A stretch of DNA of 64,000 nt from Mytilisepta virgata (Eukaryota; Mollusca; Bivalvia; Mytilida; Mytilidae), in NCBI GenBank assembly GCA_028015205.1, contig CM051519.1, forward strand, positions 41,893,979 to 41,957,978. The letters run 5' to 3'. The stretch's first letter is position 1. Each line of letters opens with the position of its first letter. The notes under the pieces were generated by a model. It ran no database searches, was not told the DNA's origin, and worked only from the letters and a program-made list of their open reading frames with translations. A program made the position numbers and the translations under genes. Positions 23,833-36,800 of the stretch are shown here, in pieces.

Positions 23833-24022
23833 GTTTGTTTGTTTGTTTGTTTAGTTGCGGTTTTACACCGTTTCAGCACATTAACTATTTCGCGGAGACC
23901 AGATTTTAATCGAACACACCCGCCACATATGAGATTCGAACTCACAAACTCAGCCTTGACAGGCTACTGATCATTAGTAGTTATCACGAACTACCTAGAC
24001 CACTCGGCCACCGAGGCCCCTT
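23833..24022 (-). mobile_element. tRNA-derived SINE
   Basis: On the minus strand it starts GGGGCCTCGGTGGCCGAGTG (A box TGGCCGAGTGG), has a B box GAGTTCGAATCTC and ends with an AAAC repeat tail. The 12-bp duplication AGTAGTATGCAT flanks it at 23821-23832 and 24023-24034. It lies upstream of copy A. Confidence 0.85.
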
Positions 24023-24242
24023 AGTAGTATGCATAAAACAACGTAATTTAAGAAATTGCTTAATATTTGACGTAAGTCCAAGACACCCATGGAGGTGTCT
24101 TAAGTCGTTTCAAAACCGATTAAATCATTTATCTGTGCGACTTAATGAATTGCTGAAACTTAAATACTTACAATACAAGCAAGTCATTTGAATTTTGTAA
24201 TATTTTGAAAAATAAATATCCTTTTAACCCCCATTTCTCTTG

Positions 24243-26503
24243 TTGTGACTAAACATCGAGTTCGAGTTCGAGTTAGAGTTCGAGTTAGAGTTCGAGCTCA
24301 AGTTAATCTTCGAGTCAACTCGAGATATTGATTTCTAATGTAATTTATCGAGTTGCATGTCGAGTTCAAATTCAAGTTAGGATTAAGTTTAGGGGGAAGG
24401 AGGTAAAAGAATTGCCTGTACATATGCTCATAAAAAAATAGCTAAATCTGTTGACACCCCCATAAAGATACCTCTACCCTTTCCAGACCCAGAAATATAC
24501 GTTATTATTTTCGTCTTTTTGAACGCAGTACTAGCCTACCTGCAGAACATTTTGGAGACTACCCCCCCCCCCCACCTTCCACCATCTTGGGATTAAGTTA
24601 TTGTGCGTAGAGTTTTATTCTTCGCCGTTTATAATCAACTGGACACCGGATATAGCTATCAAATGCATGATTAAAAAAGAGTGTTTTTTCAAAACTTCCT
24701 TAAAATAATCCGTACACTGAGTTGTGGGATTTAAAGTTGTGATACAAAGCTATATCCTTCAAAATAATATAAACGTTGTGAATAGTTTAGAAACCATTTT
24801 ATTGTTTATTGTTTTTTTTATATTGCGTATTTGACTGAGGCGGAAGCGAAACCACATTGTCTATGTTACTTAAAATAGAGCATATGGGTCAGACAGTAGT
24901 TTGGAAAAATTATCTCAGAAGAAATGTCTTTTAGAGAAAATCTGGCAAGTTAAAAACTATCAGAAGGACAAGATCTACTTGCGTTTCATTTTTTGTAGAA
25001 ATCGTATTACCCGTCTCGGAGTTATTGCCCCCTGAATTGTTGATTTTTAGCTTTTTGTTATTGTTTTTTTAATATAAAAATCTTCTCCTCTAAAACTACA
25101 GGGCCAATTGGAATCAAAAATGGTTATAAAAGTTATGAGATGGTCCCCTTTAAACTTTTTATGAGGGGGTGGAAAGGGGGGTACCTTTCTCCTTTCTCCG
25201 GCCCCTCGTCTCCTTTCTCCCGCCCCCTCTCTCCTTTCTCCCACCCCCTTTCTCCTTTCTCCCGCCCCCTTTCTCCCTGTCTCCAATACCCTTTCCACCC
25301 CTCCTTTTATCTGGCGTGTTCGTCCGTCATTCAAGATTGCCGTCGCGGCTAGACATAATTAAACTTAGGACCCTATGGGGAATACAATTTTAAGATCTCC
25401 TCTGAAACTGCTGGGCCTATTGAAACCAAGCTTTGGTCGAAATGTCCTTGGGTGGTCCCCTTCTAAAATATGTATGTTGTCCCCGACCTTCAACCAAGAT
25501 AGTTGCCGGAGCTAATTATAGAAAAGGGAAAGGAAATTTTTAAAATCTTTTCCTCTGAAACTATACAAAGTCAACATCAACCAAATTTTACTTTAATGAT
25601 CTTAAAATGGTCCCCTTCCAAAACGGTGTCAGCTAATTCCGACCTCTGCTACTACGGTGGCTTCCTCTAAATCCACTGGGTGTGTTCGACTCCGATCTTA
25701 ATTGACAAGGATTGCCAATTTTCCTACCGAAGGTCGATGGTTCTCTCCGGGTACTACAGCTTCCTCCACCAATAAAAACAGGCCCCCGCGAAATAGCCAA
25801 ATGTGCTGAAAACGGTAAAACCCCAACTAAACAAACAATCAAGGAGGGGGGGGGTTTGTGAAAAAAAAATATTCTGATTCCAAAGGGAAGGAGAAAAATA
25901 ATCTGTTGCAGCAAGGGCCAAAAAAAATAATCTGTTGCAGCAAGGGCCAAAAAAAAACCAAAAAAAAATCCGAGAGTTGATTTAATAAATCACAAGCGTT
26001 ACAAGAAAAGCTTAAGATCATTATTTTATACAAACCTGGCTTGATTTATTTGAACATAATGTAAGATTTTCCTTAGTTTTTCAGTCAAATTTGACCTTTC
26101 AGTGATTAACCATCAAGATGAAGAGCAACAATTATGACAATCAAAGCATTGTTCCTTTTTGGGGCAGTTCTTGTTTCTGATTGGCTGAATAAAAAAAATC
26201 TTCTCCTCTGAAATTGCTCAGCCAAATGGAACTAAACTTCACAGGAAGCATATAATAGTTCTTTACAAAGTTTTCTCGTTTCGTCCCGATCGTGCAACAA
26301 ACAAGGCCCTCATGGGCAATTCTTGTTTCCCATTGGTTGTCCCATCGAACTGTAACTCTAACTCGTAATGTAACTCGATAAATGACATAAGAAATTAATA
26401 TCTCGAGTTCACTCAAAATTCAACTCGAACTCTAACTCGAACTTTAACTTTAACTCGAACTCTAACTCTAACTTTAACTCGAACTCGATGTTGAGTCACA
26501 CCC
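24243..26503. mobile_element. 2.3 kb element with GAGTTC-array inverted ends
   Basis: Ends are TGTGACTAAACATCGAG and CTCGATGTTGAGTCACA, each followed inwards by an array of GAGTTC/GAGTTA hexamers (24256-24310 and 26410-26492). The upstream flank of copy C (39620-39655) is uninterrupted, and CCATTTCYCYTG is duplicated at both sides here. The inside is a mosaic of AGCTCACC-family core fragments and a CT-rich minisatellite, with no transposase frame. Confidence 0.65.
25185..25290 (+). repeat. CT-rich minisatellite
   Basis: Units of about 20 bp of the type CTCCTTTCTCCCGCCCCCT. Open frames on both strands here are low-complexity artefacts. Confidence 0.75.
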
Positions 26504-26680
26504 CATTTCCCCTGGTGTGTGGCATAGTTTTAAAAAAATTCTTATTTGGCTTATTCATATACTACATACTTGTACATGTATTTAAATTTTGTTAAAATCT
26601 ACTCGCTCAAATTTTTGATATATTTACACATGTGCTGTCTAAGTAAACAGTGATTACTATTACTGACACGAACGAAATTA

Positions 26681-26908
26681 ATGCGTTTAGCGAACAATAA
26701 TTGTTGCTCATCAGTTACTTCCTTTAAAAAAAACAGTTATACTGAACATCGCTCGATACCGTATATGAATAAAGAAAGAAAGGAACGGATTTTTAGAGAT
26801 TGCACAAATCCCATAGATATCGATCACGATTCTGAGGTAAAGATGTACACTAGCAAAAAGATACAAGACAGAGAAAAGTGGCTTAAAAATGGTGTCCGCA
26901 CAATATAA
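26681..26908 (+). other. Unassigned open frame, shared upstream of B and C 3' flanks
   Basis: Encodes NSYTEHRSIPYMNKERKE...IFRDCTNPIDIDHDSE. The same segment at 39683-39916 (HRSIPYMTKERTERIFRDC) keeps the frame with a few changes. I do not recognise it; it may be an exon fragment of an unrelated gene or mobile element carried along in the duplicated block. No start context or splice sites could be fixed. Confidence 0.25.
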
Positions 26909-27146
26909 AAAAATTTAACTCAAAATGAAGATCGTTATATAATGTGAACCATAGGGATATAAGAATGCAAACATTGTTACATTTGTGTAGAAACTATTAA
27001 AAGGTCCTTTTCCGATACCTTTTATGACTCATTTTAACTGTAATAATCTAATAATTTTTTATTTGTTTTTTGAATTAATCTACATATTTATAGTTAGTAA
27101 TATAAGGATGAAGAAAATGTGCAGATAGTTTATAGTTATTTATGTA

Positions 27147-30100
27147 TCATTAATACTAAAAGAAGAGACCGTTTTATTTGAGCGGTAAAAACTTTAAAAC
27201 CATAAAATGTTGGAAATGTTTGAGATATAACATATAAAAGTGACATTCAGTAGTTACCAAGTTTGCTCTCAGGAGAATTTCTTTTTCTTAGAAAAGTTTG
27301 CTCTCAGGAGAATTTCTTTTTCTTAGAAAACTGAGTTTTGTGTGAAAAAGTTCTAAAAAACGCCCATTATTGGGAAGAGTATTATTCGCATGATTAATAT
27401 TTTATTATCTCCCCTTTTGAAATAACATTTTTCCTAAAGTTAATTTCATTTTTTTGATAGTATCTATTTTGGTAAAATTTAATATTCTATAAAACGGGAA
27501 TAATCATTTAACATAAAAAAAATAATTAGTATGATTAGATATTCGGTTTAACTTAAATATTTTGCAAAAGATATAGTTATATGGTACCATGATTTATGAT
27601 TAGTATATTTGATTTAAACCCTAGTGTTAATACTTACTCGTTAATCTGTTAAGAATAATTTGTTTTGGAGCTTGCTTTTTTGAATACCCAAGTTCACCTC
27701 TTATAAGGTTCCGTTTAAAATTTGGAAGTTTAATTGAAGATTTCAGGTTTTAAAATAAAAAGGAGACTACGTTAAAAATTTCCGCTTAATGTCTTTACCA
27801 CCAATTATGTTTTTTCTAGAATTATTATTTCTGGGGTCATTTTTACTTGCCAGTGTTGTTTTCCCAAATTATAATTATTTTTGATATAGAACTATTACTT
27901 TTTTGTAGGGCATTTCTATTTATATTTTTGAATTATATGTTTCGAATCTGTTCTATGTTAACATGGTTAATAAAATATGAAAACTTTTAAAAGTGGAACG
28001 AACTGATTGTCTTAATTGCTACTGTCCGTCTGTCTGTCCATTTGTTTGTCAGTAAATTAGTGTTTTATTGGGAAACTTTTATTTGAGGTTTGTTGGAATA
28101 GCAATTCTAGACATTTAAATACATAGCGGGGCTTGTAAACGCATCGATGTCAGACCCTCCTGTTACATTTCCTTTTCGTACCAAACAAGTAAGACCGCCA
28201 TCAAACATTGCATGAAAATATTGTTTACTATAGGATTAAATACGATTTTGTATGAGTTTATCGATGTGTAAATGTAACGGTTTATTTTTTCCGGTGTGAA
28301 ATTATTTCCGAACTCGTATATTAATACACTTCTGACGGAATAAAGTTGGAAAATATTTCATTATATAAAAATTAAGATTGCTATAAAATATTATCTGATT
28401 CATATTTTACACAAGATCATCATTTGACGGTCGGAAAATATTTCACAGATATATGAATATCACAGCCGGAATAAATTATCTCTTACATAAACTCGGCCGA
28501 CTCACTCACAAACTAAATAAAGTCCGGAGGACTTTAAGTTGAGTTTGTGAGTGAAAAGCCGAGTTTACACATCGATAAACTCATACAAAATCGTATTTAA
28601 TCCTTGTAATTCCATTTCAAACATCGAAAAGTTGTTCCTAACCGAAATAAAAAAAAACTTTGCCCTTTTCAGGCGACATCCATCTTGAATCTAGTACTAT
28701 TTTTGGCAGCTGAGCAATTGAAGAAAAAAGTCAACAAAGTTATTTACAACTCGAAAAAACAAGAAAACTTACGTTTTGATAGATTTTAACATAATCTGAA
28801 GCGTACAGAATCCACGCAATGTCCGATTTTTTCCGTTTAACGTTTAATATATGACCTTGCAATCTTGACTGTGACGTTTCGCGGAATATTTGAAAACGAA
28901 ATTTTCAGCAATTTTTAAACCATTTTTCATTAAATTTTAACTATTATTGTAGTATCATCCTTAAAATTTATTCTTTTACAGCATTCTTCACATTTAATGT
29001 CTCATTTGAAACTTTAAATAATCAAGAAAGCGCATGAATATACTTGCCAAATACGGGTTTATCGATGTATAAACTTTTATGATTTTGCACTTCAGACAAA
29101 TGAAATTCTTGTATTTTATCATATGCAAATTTAAAATGGAATTATACAGTATTAAAAGTAGGTAAAATAGATTTAAACATATAAAAGCCCCCATTTTATT
29201 TGATCACCGTCACAGGAAACGCGTGATTCAGTCAATGTACATCTTTGAGCATTTTAATGTGTAATTTACAACTCAACGCGTTTCCAAAAATCACATGGCG
29301 TGTACACCATACCGATGGTACATAATAGGTTAGTCCAAATAATTAATCCGTCTTGGAAGAAAATGTTTACTTGGACGTATATTCCATCGATGAGGGATCA
29401 AAAAAAAATTCAAAAATAATTATACCCTTGAGAGCCATGATTATATGGACACGTGTGGGCTAATAAATACATAAATAAATAATAGGTCCCGTTGTGTACA
29501 ATGAACATTTACAGTATGTTAGTTTGTCATTTAAATAAAAAAAATGATCACAGGCTGAACACCTACATGTACGTGGCGTGTACATGATAAACACTCAGAA
29601 TGGAATGGTTGTCCCCTATGTATTAAAAGACTAAAGTACAAGGGAAAGGACAAACTTAGGAAACAAACAAAGACATAATGACAATACAAAATTGTTGAAG
29701 AAAAAACACATTAAGACCAACACCACTGTGCATCCCCTTACATCAGATATATATTGCTCTTTTCTGGTACCTATTGCAATAGTATACATGTAGGTGTACC
29801 ATAAATGGCAACAGGCTGCAATTAACGGTACACTAGCAACAATTGACGATACTCTTCTATTGTTGAGATAATGCATTGGTTACCAGTAAATAGCAATATC
29901 TGGTGTACGGGGATACACAATGAACACGCATCCATAAAAATCAGCTGCACCAGCAAAGTATGAGTCTTCTCCTCCTTAAAGACACCCGCCGAGATTGTCG
30001 CATAAAATTCAAACGGTGCTATCAATGATATAGGCACTCCCCCTCTTAACATTTTTTTTTACTCTGCAGAATCAGTATTGTTAACAGACTTCAGCTTTTC

Positions 30101-30167
30101 CCCACTTCTTTTCCTATCAAATATCGACTCCCTTACCTCTCCCGCGAGAAACGCGGGTTCCTTCTAG
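27147..30167 (+). mobile_element. Helitron (copy B site), 3.0 kb, non-autonomous
   Basis: Begins TCATTAATACTAAAA, ends with the hairpin CCCGCGAGAAACGCGGG followed by TTCCTTCTAG (CTRR end), and sits exactly between A and T. The site in copy A is empty (ATGTA/TTGTATA), so both ends are defined. No Rep/helicase frame is present. It holds a further 0.9 kb insertion (28230-29147) that the copy C Helitron lacks. Confidence 0.85.
28230..29147. mobile_element. Nested 0.9 kb insertion in the copy B Helitron
   Basis: Absent from the C Helitron (TTGTTTACACAGTATTAATA at 41150). It starts with a 371-bp unit (28233-28603) whose 40-bp ends are perfect inverted copies (GGATTAAATACGATTTTG... and its reverse). 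The second part, 28604-29147, also has inverted ends (GTAATTCCATTT / AAATGGAATTA). Two elements or one composite; no coding frame. Confidence 0.6.
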
Positions 30168-30777
30168 TTGTATATAATTTTGCAATGTTTATAGAAATCC
30201 ATTCATATTTTTCTTGTTTTTTTTTGTTACTCATTCCCACATATATTTTTTATGTGTTATGTTTTCTCAAGTTTTTAGCATTTCCTACTTGTTATAATGA
30301 GAACTTTGTATTTTGTCATACAATTGTTGTTATACATGTTTGTCTTGTTTTGTATACAGTTAATGAAATTAAAGCAAGGATATATTTGTATATATTGGAG
30401 GGTTTTTGATTGTTTGTATATCAGGCATTTTATATTACTGAATTAAAAAATGATTTAAATTATAAATTGTGTGTTCTTTTTAACTGTGGCAAAATTTTAC
30501 ATTAAATTTAGACCTTTTGAATTTTTTTTTAAGGGAGTGGTCTTTATAATACATTTGCATTTGTAACATCATAGTTACGTGAACAGGTATGACGTATAAA
30601 CCTAATGTTTCCATCTTTAGGATGCTGTCTATAAGGAGTTATCTCCCCTTTTCATGTTATTCAAACAGCTAATGAATTCAGTTTCATTTAGATGTGCAAA
30701 CTAGACCAATAATTTGAGTATAAAAATTATTCCACTCAACTTTGAATACAAACTAACAACTTAATATAAGAATAGCA

Positions 30778-30783
30778 TTTATT
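30778..30783 (-). terminator. Poly(A) signal of copy B
   Basis: AATAAA about 40 nt past the stop of exon 10, same place as in copies A and C. Confidence 0.6.
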
Positions 30784-30823
30784 AGTATGAAAATATATAC
30801 ATAGAGAGAGTATTACCCAACTT

Positions 30824-33800
30824 TTATATAAGTCCCCAAGTTTTTCTGGAATAAGAGTGTTTTCTATACCAACAAAAGCCAACAGATTTGGCCATCAGCC
30901 ATAACTTGCACTTCACCTCTAATTCTGAAAAAAAGGAATTTAATTTAATTCTTAAAGACCTTACTTGGTTTTGTTTGAAATATAACAGTCTCAACTTAAA
31001 AAAAAACATTTAGTAACGTACAGAGGCAAATAATGATATAGGCAGTAAGATATGTACTATTAGAAATTTGTCAAGAAAAAATCTTTTAATTTGGACTATT
31101 TTTATTGTTTGGTCACAGGATATATACTTTAAAAAATTTCCATGCATGATAAAGATGTTGCTCATTGCAAAGAAATTCAAAGGAAAATGCAATACTCTGT
31201 CTCAAGTTGTTTTTTGTTGGTTTTTTTTTGCATTTCATCCTAATCTCAAAATTTTATAAGTAATAGTTTTGGTTTTTTTTCACATTCTGGCCTTGTGCTA
31301 TGATTTATCAAATTGCACATTTTATGCATCAAAATTGAAATTATAGCATTTATTGCTGCAGAATAGATATAAAATAAGATTAACATAAACATAACTGTAC
31401 CTTGTTTATTGTTTATAATTCCATTCAAAGGTCTGGACTTGGGTCTCACAATAACAGACGAAAAACCTTTTGATGCATAAAAATTACCTACAATGATTGT
31501 AAAAAAGTATTGTCATATTAAATTAACACTAAAATAAATACAAGTCATCTCAGTAAATGGACATGTGTAAATGTATAGATTTAGGAAAGGAATTGATCAG
31601 TTGCTGCACAAAAGTTGAAAAAATAAATAAAAACAAATTTCTAATGTGGGATAGACTGAAAAGAGACATGATTATTTAAACTCTTGTTTTACATACTATA
31701 TATACTACAAATAACAATTTTATAAAGATAACTGTTAAGTGATAGGTCAAACACTGATTTATAAAAGACCAAATTATCAATTAAATTATTCCACTAAATT
31801 CATGAGTTGACAGTATCTAATATAGGACAACATTTTGACCCTGTTCAGTAGACCCAATTGAATTTGAAAACTCACAGCAAGTGTCAGAGTTGTGCATGAA
31901 ATCATCAGTTTCTGAGCCATTTTGAGGTAGTTGATCAGGCTGCTTTAGAACAGCCTTTGGAAGATCTGTTTGCTTTCCCAGTTGAGATAAGAGATCCTGC
32001 AAAAGAAAGATTTATTTGTTATTCAGTACCCATAAATAGCAATATCACTTTGGAAAAAATGTCATCAATATCATTTTAATTTCCCTTATGTATTCACCAT
32101 AGTGTTATGATTTCTTTGAGAATCCTATATGTATATACTGAGGTACAACACTGTCAGAATGGTGTTAATATTGGTTGGGGGGGGGGGGGGGGGGGTAAGA
32201 AAGCATCAATGAACCATTTCTCTTTTTTTCCCAAAACACACTACTATTTGAATCTAGGTAAAATTCAGCCCTTCATATTTAAATCACTCTTTTTTTTATT
32301 AACCAAATTTTGGATAATCATTTTTTTAATTCTGCCACCTCCAACACCCCCTGGCTCTCATAGCCCTGTACACAAATGAGTGGTTTTTTTTATTACCTTT
32401 ACATCCGGGTAGATGTAATGTTGACTGAAATTTTGGATGAAAGATTTGGTATTCCGTACACTACATAGTGATTCCACGGCTTCTTCTACAGACTTCGTTC
32501 TAAAACACAATGATAGAAGTTATGGACTAAATAAAATACAAAATATAAATTTAAAATCTGGTACATGTATTTTGAGATGCTCATCCGAATAATTTGGAGA
32601 AATTTAAGTATCATTAGCGTGTTGTTTACAGCACCACTGGACCTAGTTGTTCCCTTTCCTGCATTTTATGGTCGATATATGACAGAACAATCTATGAATT
32701 CCACGATTTAGGTCCGTTTAAAACATGTTTAATTCATAGTAGAGGACTTTGGTCGTAACATGTCGAGAACGTCGTCGCGGGACACAACACATTTAGAAAT
32801 TGCACAATATTGTATTGTTCTCCTTTGTTGACGTCGACACAGTCAGTGACGTCGGCTTGGGCGGAAGTCGAATTCAGATGCTATTAAATGGTTGAACTAT
32901 TAAGTCGTCTTTACGAATATTTATGTCAACCCGCATATTTATGGTGCCTTGACCGCCTACAATGGATGCGAAATTGAAAGCAACACGTTCTGCGCACAAA
33001 GGAGCAGTTACTAGACTGTTATCGAAGTTTGGTGGACAAAATCAACTACGGACATACGTGAACTAAAGGCCGTAACACAGAAACAAAAGTTATTGTTGGA
33101 ACTGAACGAGAGAATTTTGGATCAAACATCGGAGGAGTAAATGGAGCAAGAAGTAACAGATACAGATCAGTACATGTATAGTTAGAGAAGTCCGTAAATT
33201 GAAAGAATAGAATAGAATAGAATAATTTTATTAAACCAATCATGGGCCATTTCTGATAGATTCGTTAGAAATTTATTTTAGAAACACGACGCACGACAAA
33301 GTTAATACGTTGCCCATCACTCTGAAACCTGATAAAACAGTTGGAAAAGACCGTAAAATCCAAATCCAAATCACGAGAATGGAACAGTACAAACAAATTC
33401 CACAAGGATACATGTATAACTAAAAGCTAAAAGAATAGACAGATAACATACTGCCTATTTTTTTCGCAATAATTTAGATCCTGGGTTTAGTTTTTGCTAT
33501 CGCGGCCTGCATTTTTATTTTCATTTAAACCAAAAAATTTCCTGATTGACACAGGTCCTGCATTTTTTTCACACGTAAAGTGATCCTGGCTTTTTATTTT
33601 ACCAAAATCCTAGTCCTGCTTTTCATCCTAGCCCCCCCCCCCCCCCCACCCATAAAGATCAAATGGTTGCTCCCTTAACAGAAATAGAACAAGTCAGCAA
33701 TGTTAACTCGCTCTAAAAATCGGGAGTGACATCATGTGCTCTGGAAGGGTAAGTGCATGTCCTGCTCCATTAAAGACACCCGCCACATTGCCAGTGAGTA

Positions 33801-36800
33801 ATATCCAGTAAAGTATCAAGTCCGGTGATATTTCAGTTCCAGAAGGAGGTGAAATTTAACTGAAAATATATAGTCTCATACGCGAGATAGAAACTGCGTT
33901 CGCGGCCAATCAATTCATGATAAAGACCGTAATTTTTGGAATGATGAAATTAACAAAGACTGAACACAACCCCGTCTTAGAAGTTTATGTGACAGCAATC
34001 TCGCTCTGCCGAAGTCGTCGAATATATCACACGCACCGCAGTAACGTATTAACTCCATAGGATGGAGATCTTAATATGTTACTTAGGAGTTATTAAATCT
34101 CTTCGGGCCCGAAAAAAAGTCTTTGCAACAGATTTATTAAAATTAATTCATTTTGTTATCTGCAATAAAGATTTTAGTTTCTAATATTGAATGCCTGCTG
34201 CATACTAGTGTTTATCACGTATAACACAAGCATTTTAATCATTGAGGCTAATTTATCACCTTTTATTCTTCTCGTAGTTGTTCAATATCATCTTTAAGTG
34301 GTTTTGGATGGTTATGATTCTGTCGCTTATGCTCATTAGTGTATGTGTTTCTAATTCTTTGGAAACCTGCAAAACATATAAATTTTTAGACTAAGTGTTG
34401 GTGACATGTTAAACAACTTAGAAAAACGGAATCTCTCCAACCGTGGGAAATATTCTTTGCTCAGTATGTTGGACAACATATTTAGTATAAAGAAACTATC
34501 AGAATGACACAATCAAGACATTCCAACCCCGTATTAACAATTTGCTCTATATCTTGCTGTATGTATCACCTCCCGTGACATTACCTTTAATTGGTTGAAG
34601 TTGGTCACTATTGGTAGGTAGATAGATAGTTTAGTTTTCCATAACTTACACATATAAAAAAGTGTTAATGCGCTGTTGCGAATTCGTTACCACATCGGAG
34701 TCGGATCCAGTTTGTCTCTTGTTCGATTTTTGCATATATTGGTGAAAATCTGTCCAGGGTTCAAATAATTGCTTTGGTTTTCAACGTTTTAGGCCTTGAG
34801 TACAACTGATGAGTCGTCAATCGACGAAATGTAGAACATCAAAATTGGTATCGACATCATTTCCGATAAGGAGGTCGAGATAAATGATGATTATCCGTCG
34901 GATAGGAACAAAAAAGACTATCCCACGTTGAGGAAGTGCAATAATCTTCACTAACACTCCTCTTTTGATATCGAACAAGGGTAGGCTAAAATTCTGCTAC
35001 CGTGAGGAGCTGCTCTCTCACTACTGGGCATCCTTTGCATCTGTAAATAGCATTTTTCTCGAATTATCGGCAAAATACCGAAGCGACGAAACAGTGGGAA
35101 ATTCCGTAAATTCGAAATCTAAGAAAAAGTCATGAAAATAGAATACAACAAACAAATACCACAAGGATACATTTATAACTAAAAATAAAAAACATATAAT
35201 AAACAAAACAAAAATAGAACAAGACTGCACAGAAACTAAAACACAAACAATATGAACTCCAACTAAAAGTCGGGAGAGCTCCGGAAGGATAAGCATGTCC
35301 TGCTCCGTTAACGGCACCCATCACATTACCAGTGAGTAAAATCCAAAGGAGTGTTAAGTGGGGGGGGGTTCAATTCCAGAAAGACGTGAACTCTTAATGA
35401 AGATATTTCAATAAAAACTTCGTATCCATCTATCGCGTATATGGGCTAATAATAAAATATATCTTTCTATACCTTCTGAATATCCTTGTTGTAGGTAGAA
35501 GCTCTTGCTACGAGTTCTTCCAAGTTGTCATGCTCTTTTTTAAAAGTTTCTGTCATTTTTTCTACTCTATTTGACAACAAGTAATTCCGTATTTTTAATT
35601 GAATGTTGCCGTTATCATTAGAAATTTCCTTTTGCATTCTTTCGAGTTTGTCCTTGTACGATCCAAGTTTCCTATGAATTTCTCCATATATCTGGAAAAA
35701 AACAACATTATATATAAATACACTGAAGACTTGAAATCCGATACCTCTGGTTAATAACGTACTATCTCAAAGAATAAGGATGGACTTTTTTTCAATCAAT
35801 CTGGTATATTTTACAACAATTACGTTTATATACCTTCTGTTTTTGATCCAGTTTAGTTATAATATCCATATGGTCTCTGATCATGCCAAGCAGATTGGAC
35901 CTTATGTTGTTCTGACTCCTTAGAAATGTTTCGTCAAACCTATAAAGATATCATGGAAAATGCGGGGATAATAAATTTTAGATATACACATCCAGTGGCT
36001 TCCATTTAGGCAGGGGCCTCACCTAAAAATTGTGAAAATATTAAAATTGTTTAAGAAAAACTTAAAAGTTACACAAATACAGTTACATTTTCGGTGTATA
36101 AAATGGGTAATTGAAATTCTTAATTACTGTATGGAATAATTGTTTTAATTTTAGTACAAGTTCAATTCCAGTTTTTTAAGGTAATATGCACATTTGATAG
36201 TTTCGAAGCAGATAGAAATAACAAGAAAACTAAAGCGAAATGTCTTATACAAACAAAGCTTTACGTATTGGGGAAACTTTTAAAAAGACACGTAAAGAAA
36301 GGGTTGTGGACTTTATCTATAGTTTACATTCGACAAAAATGGTTACAAAGATCACTCAGTAAATGAGAGTGATTTTTTTTTTATATTGGACTCATCCCTG
36401 CTAAGCTATATATCCATATAACAATCTCAGTAGAATGTTTGATCGTAAAAGAGAAGTTAAATAATCTGAAATCAGACAAAATGCTAACAATCTGTAACTC
36501 TGTCCTGTATTAAGGTCGAATGAACTATTTGCCTCATTTTTAGAAAGAGGCAAGCTAGGCCACTGACATCCTCACTAATAAAGTGTATAATTTTAGTTTC
36601 TGCAAATCGTATTAATGTATCTCATAGCATGTTGACTGGAATGTAAATTTCAGCTGTGTTTTATGGAAATTCAGACAGGTATCCCCCTCCCACAAAAATA
36701 AAAAAAAACTCTCTAAAATATGTAAAAGGTAAACCTGTACTTACGCATAATTCTTATAGATGTTAGGTTTGTTCCGATCGGCATTTTCAATCTTGGTATT

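Noticed and set aside
23833..24022. tRNA gene
   Set aside because: Only the head is tRNA-like; it has a SINE body, an AAAC tail and target duplications.
25047..25393. Pro/Ser-rich and Gly/Arg-rich frames on both strands
   Set aside because: Low-complexity translation of the CT-rich minisatellite.
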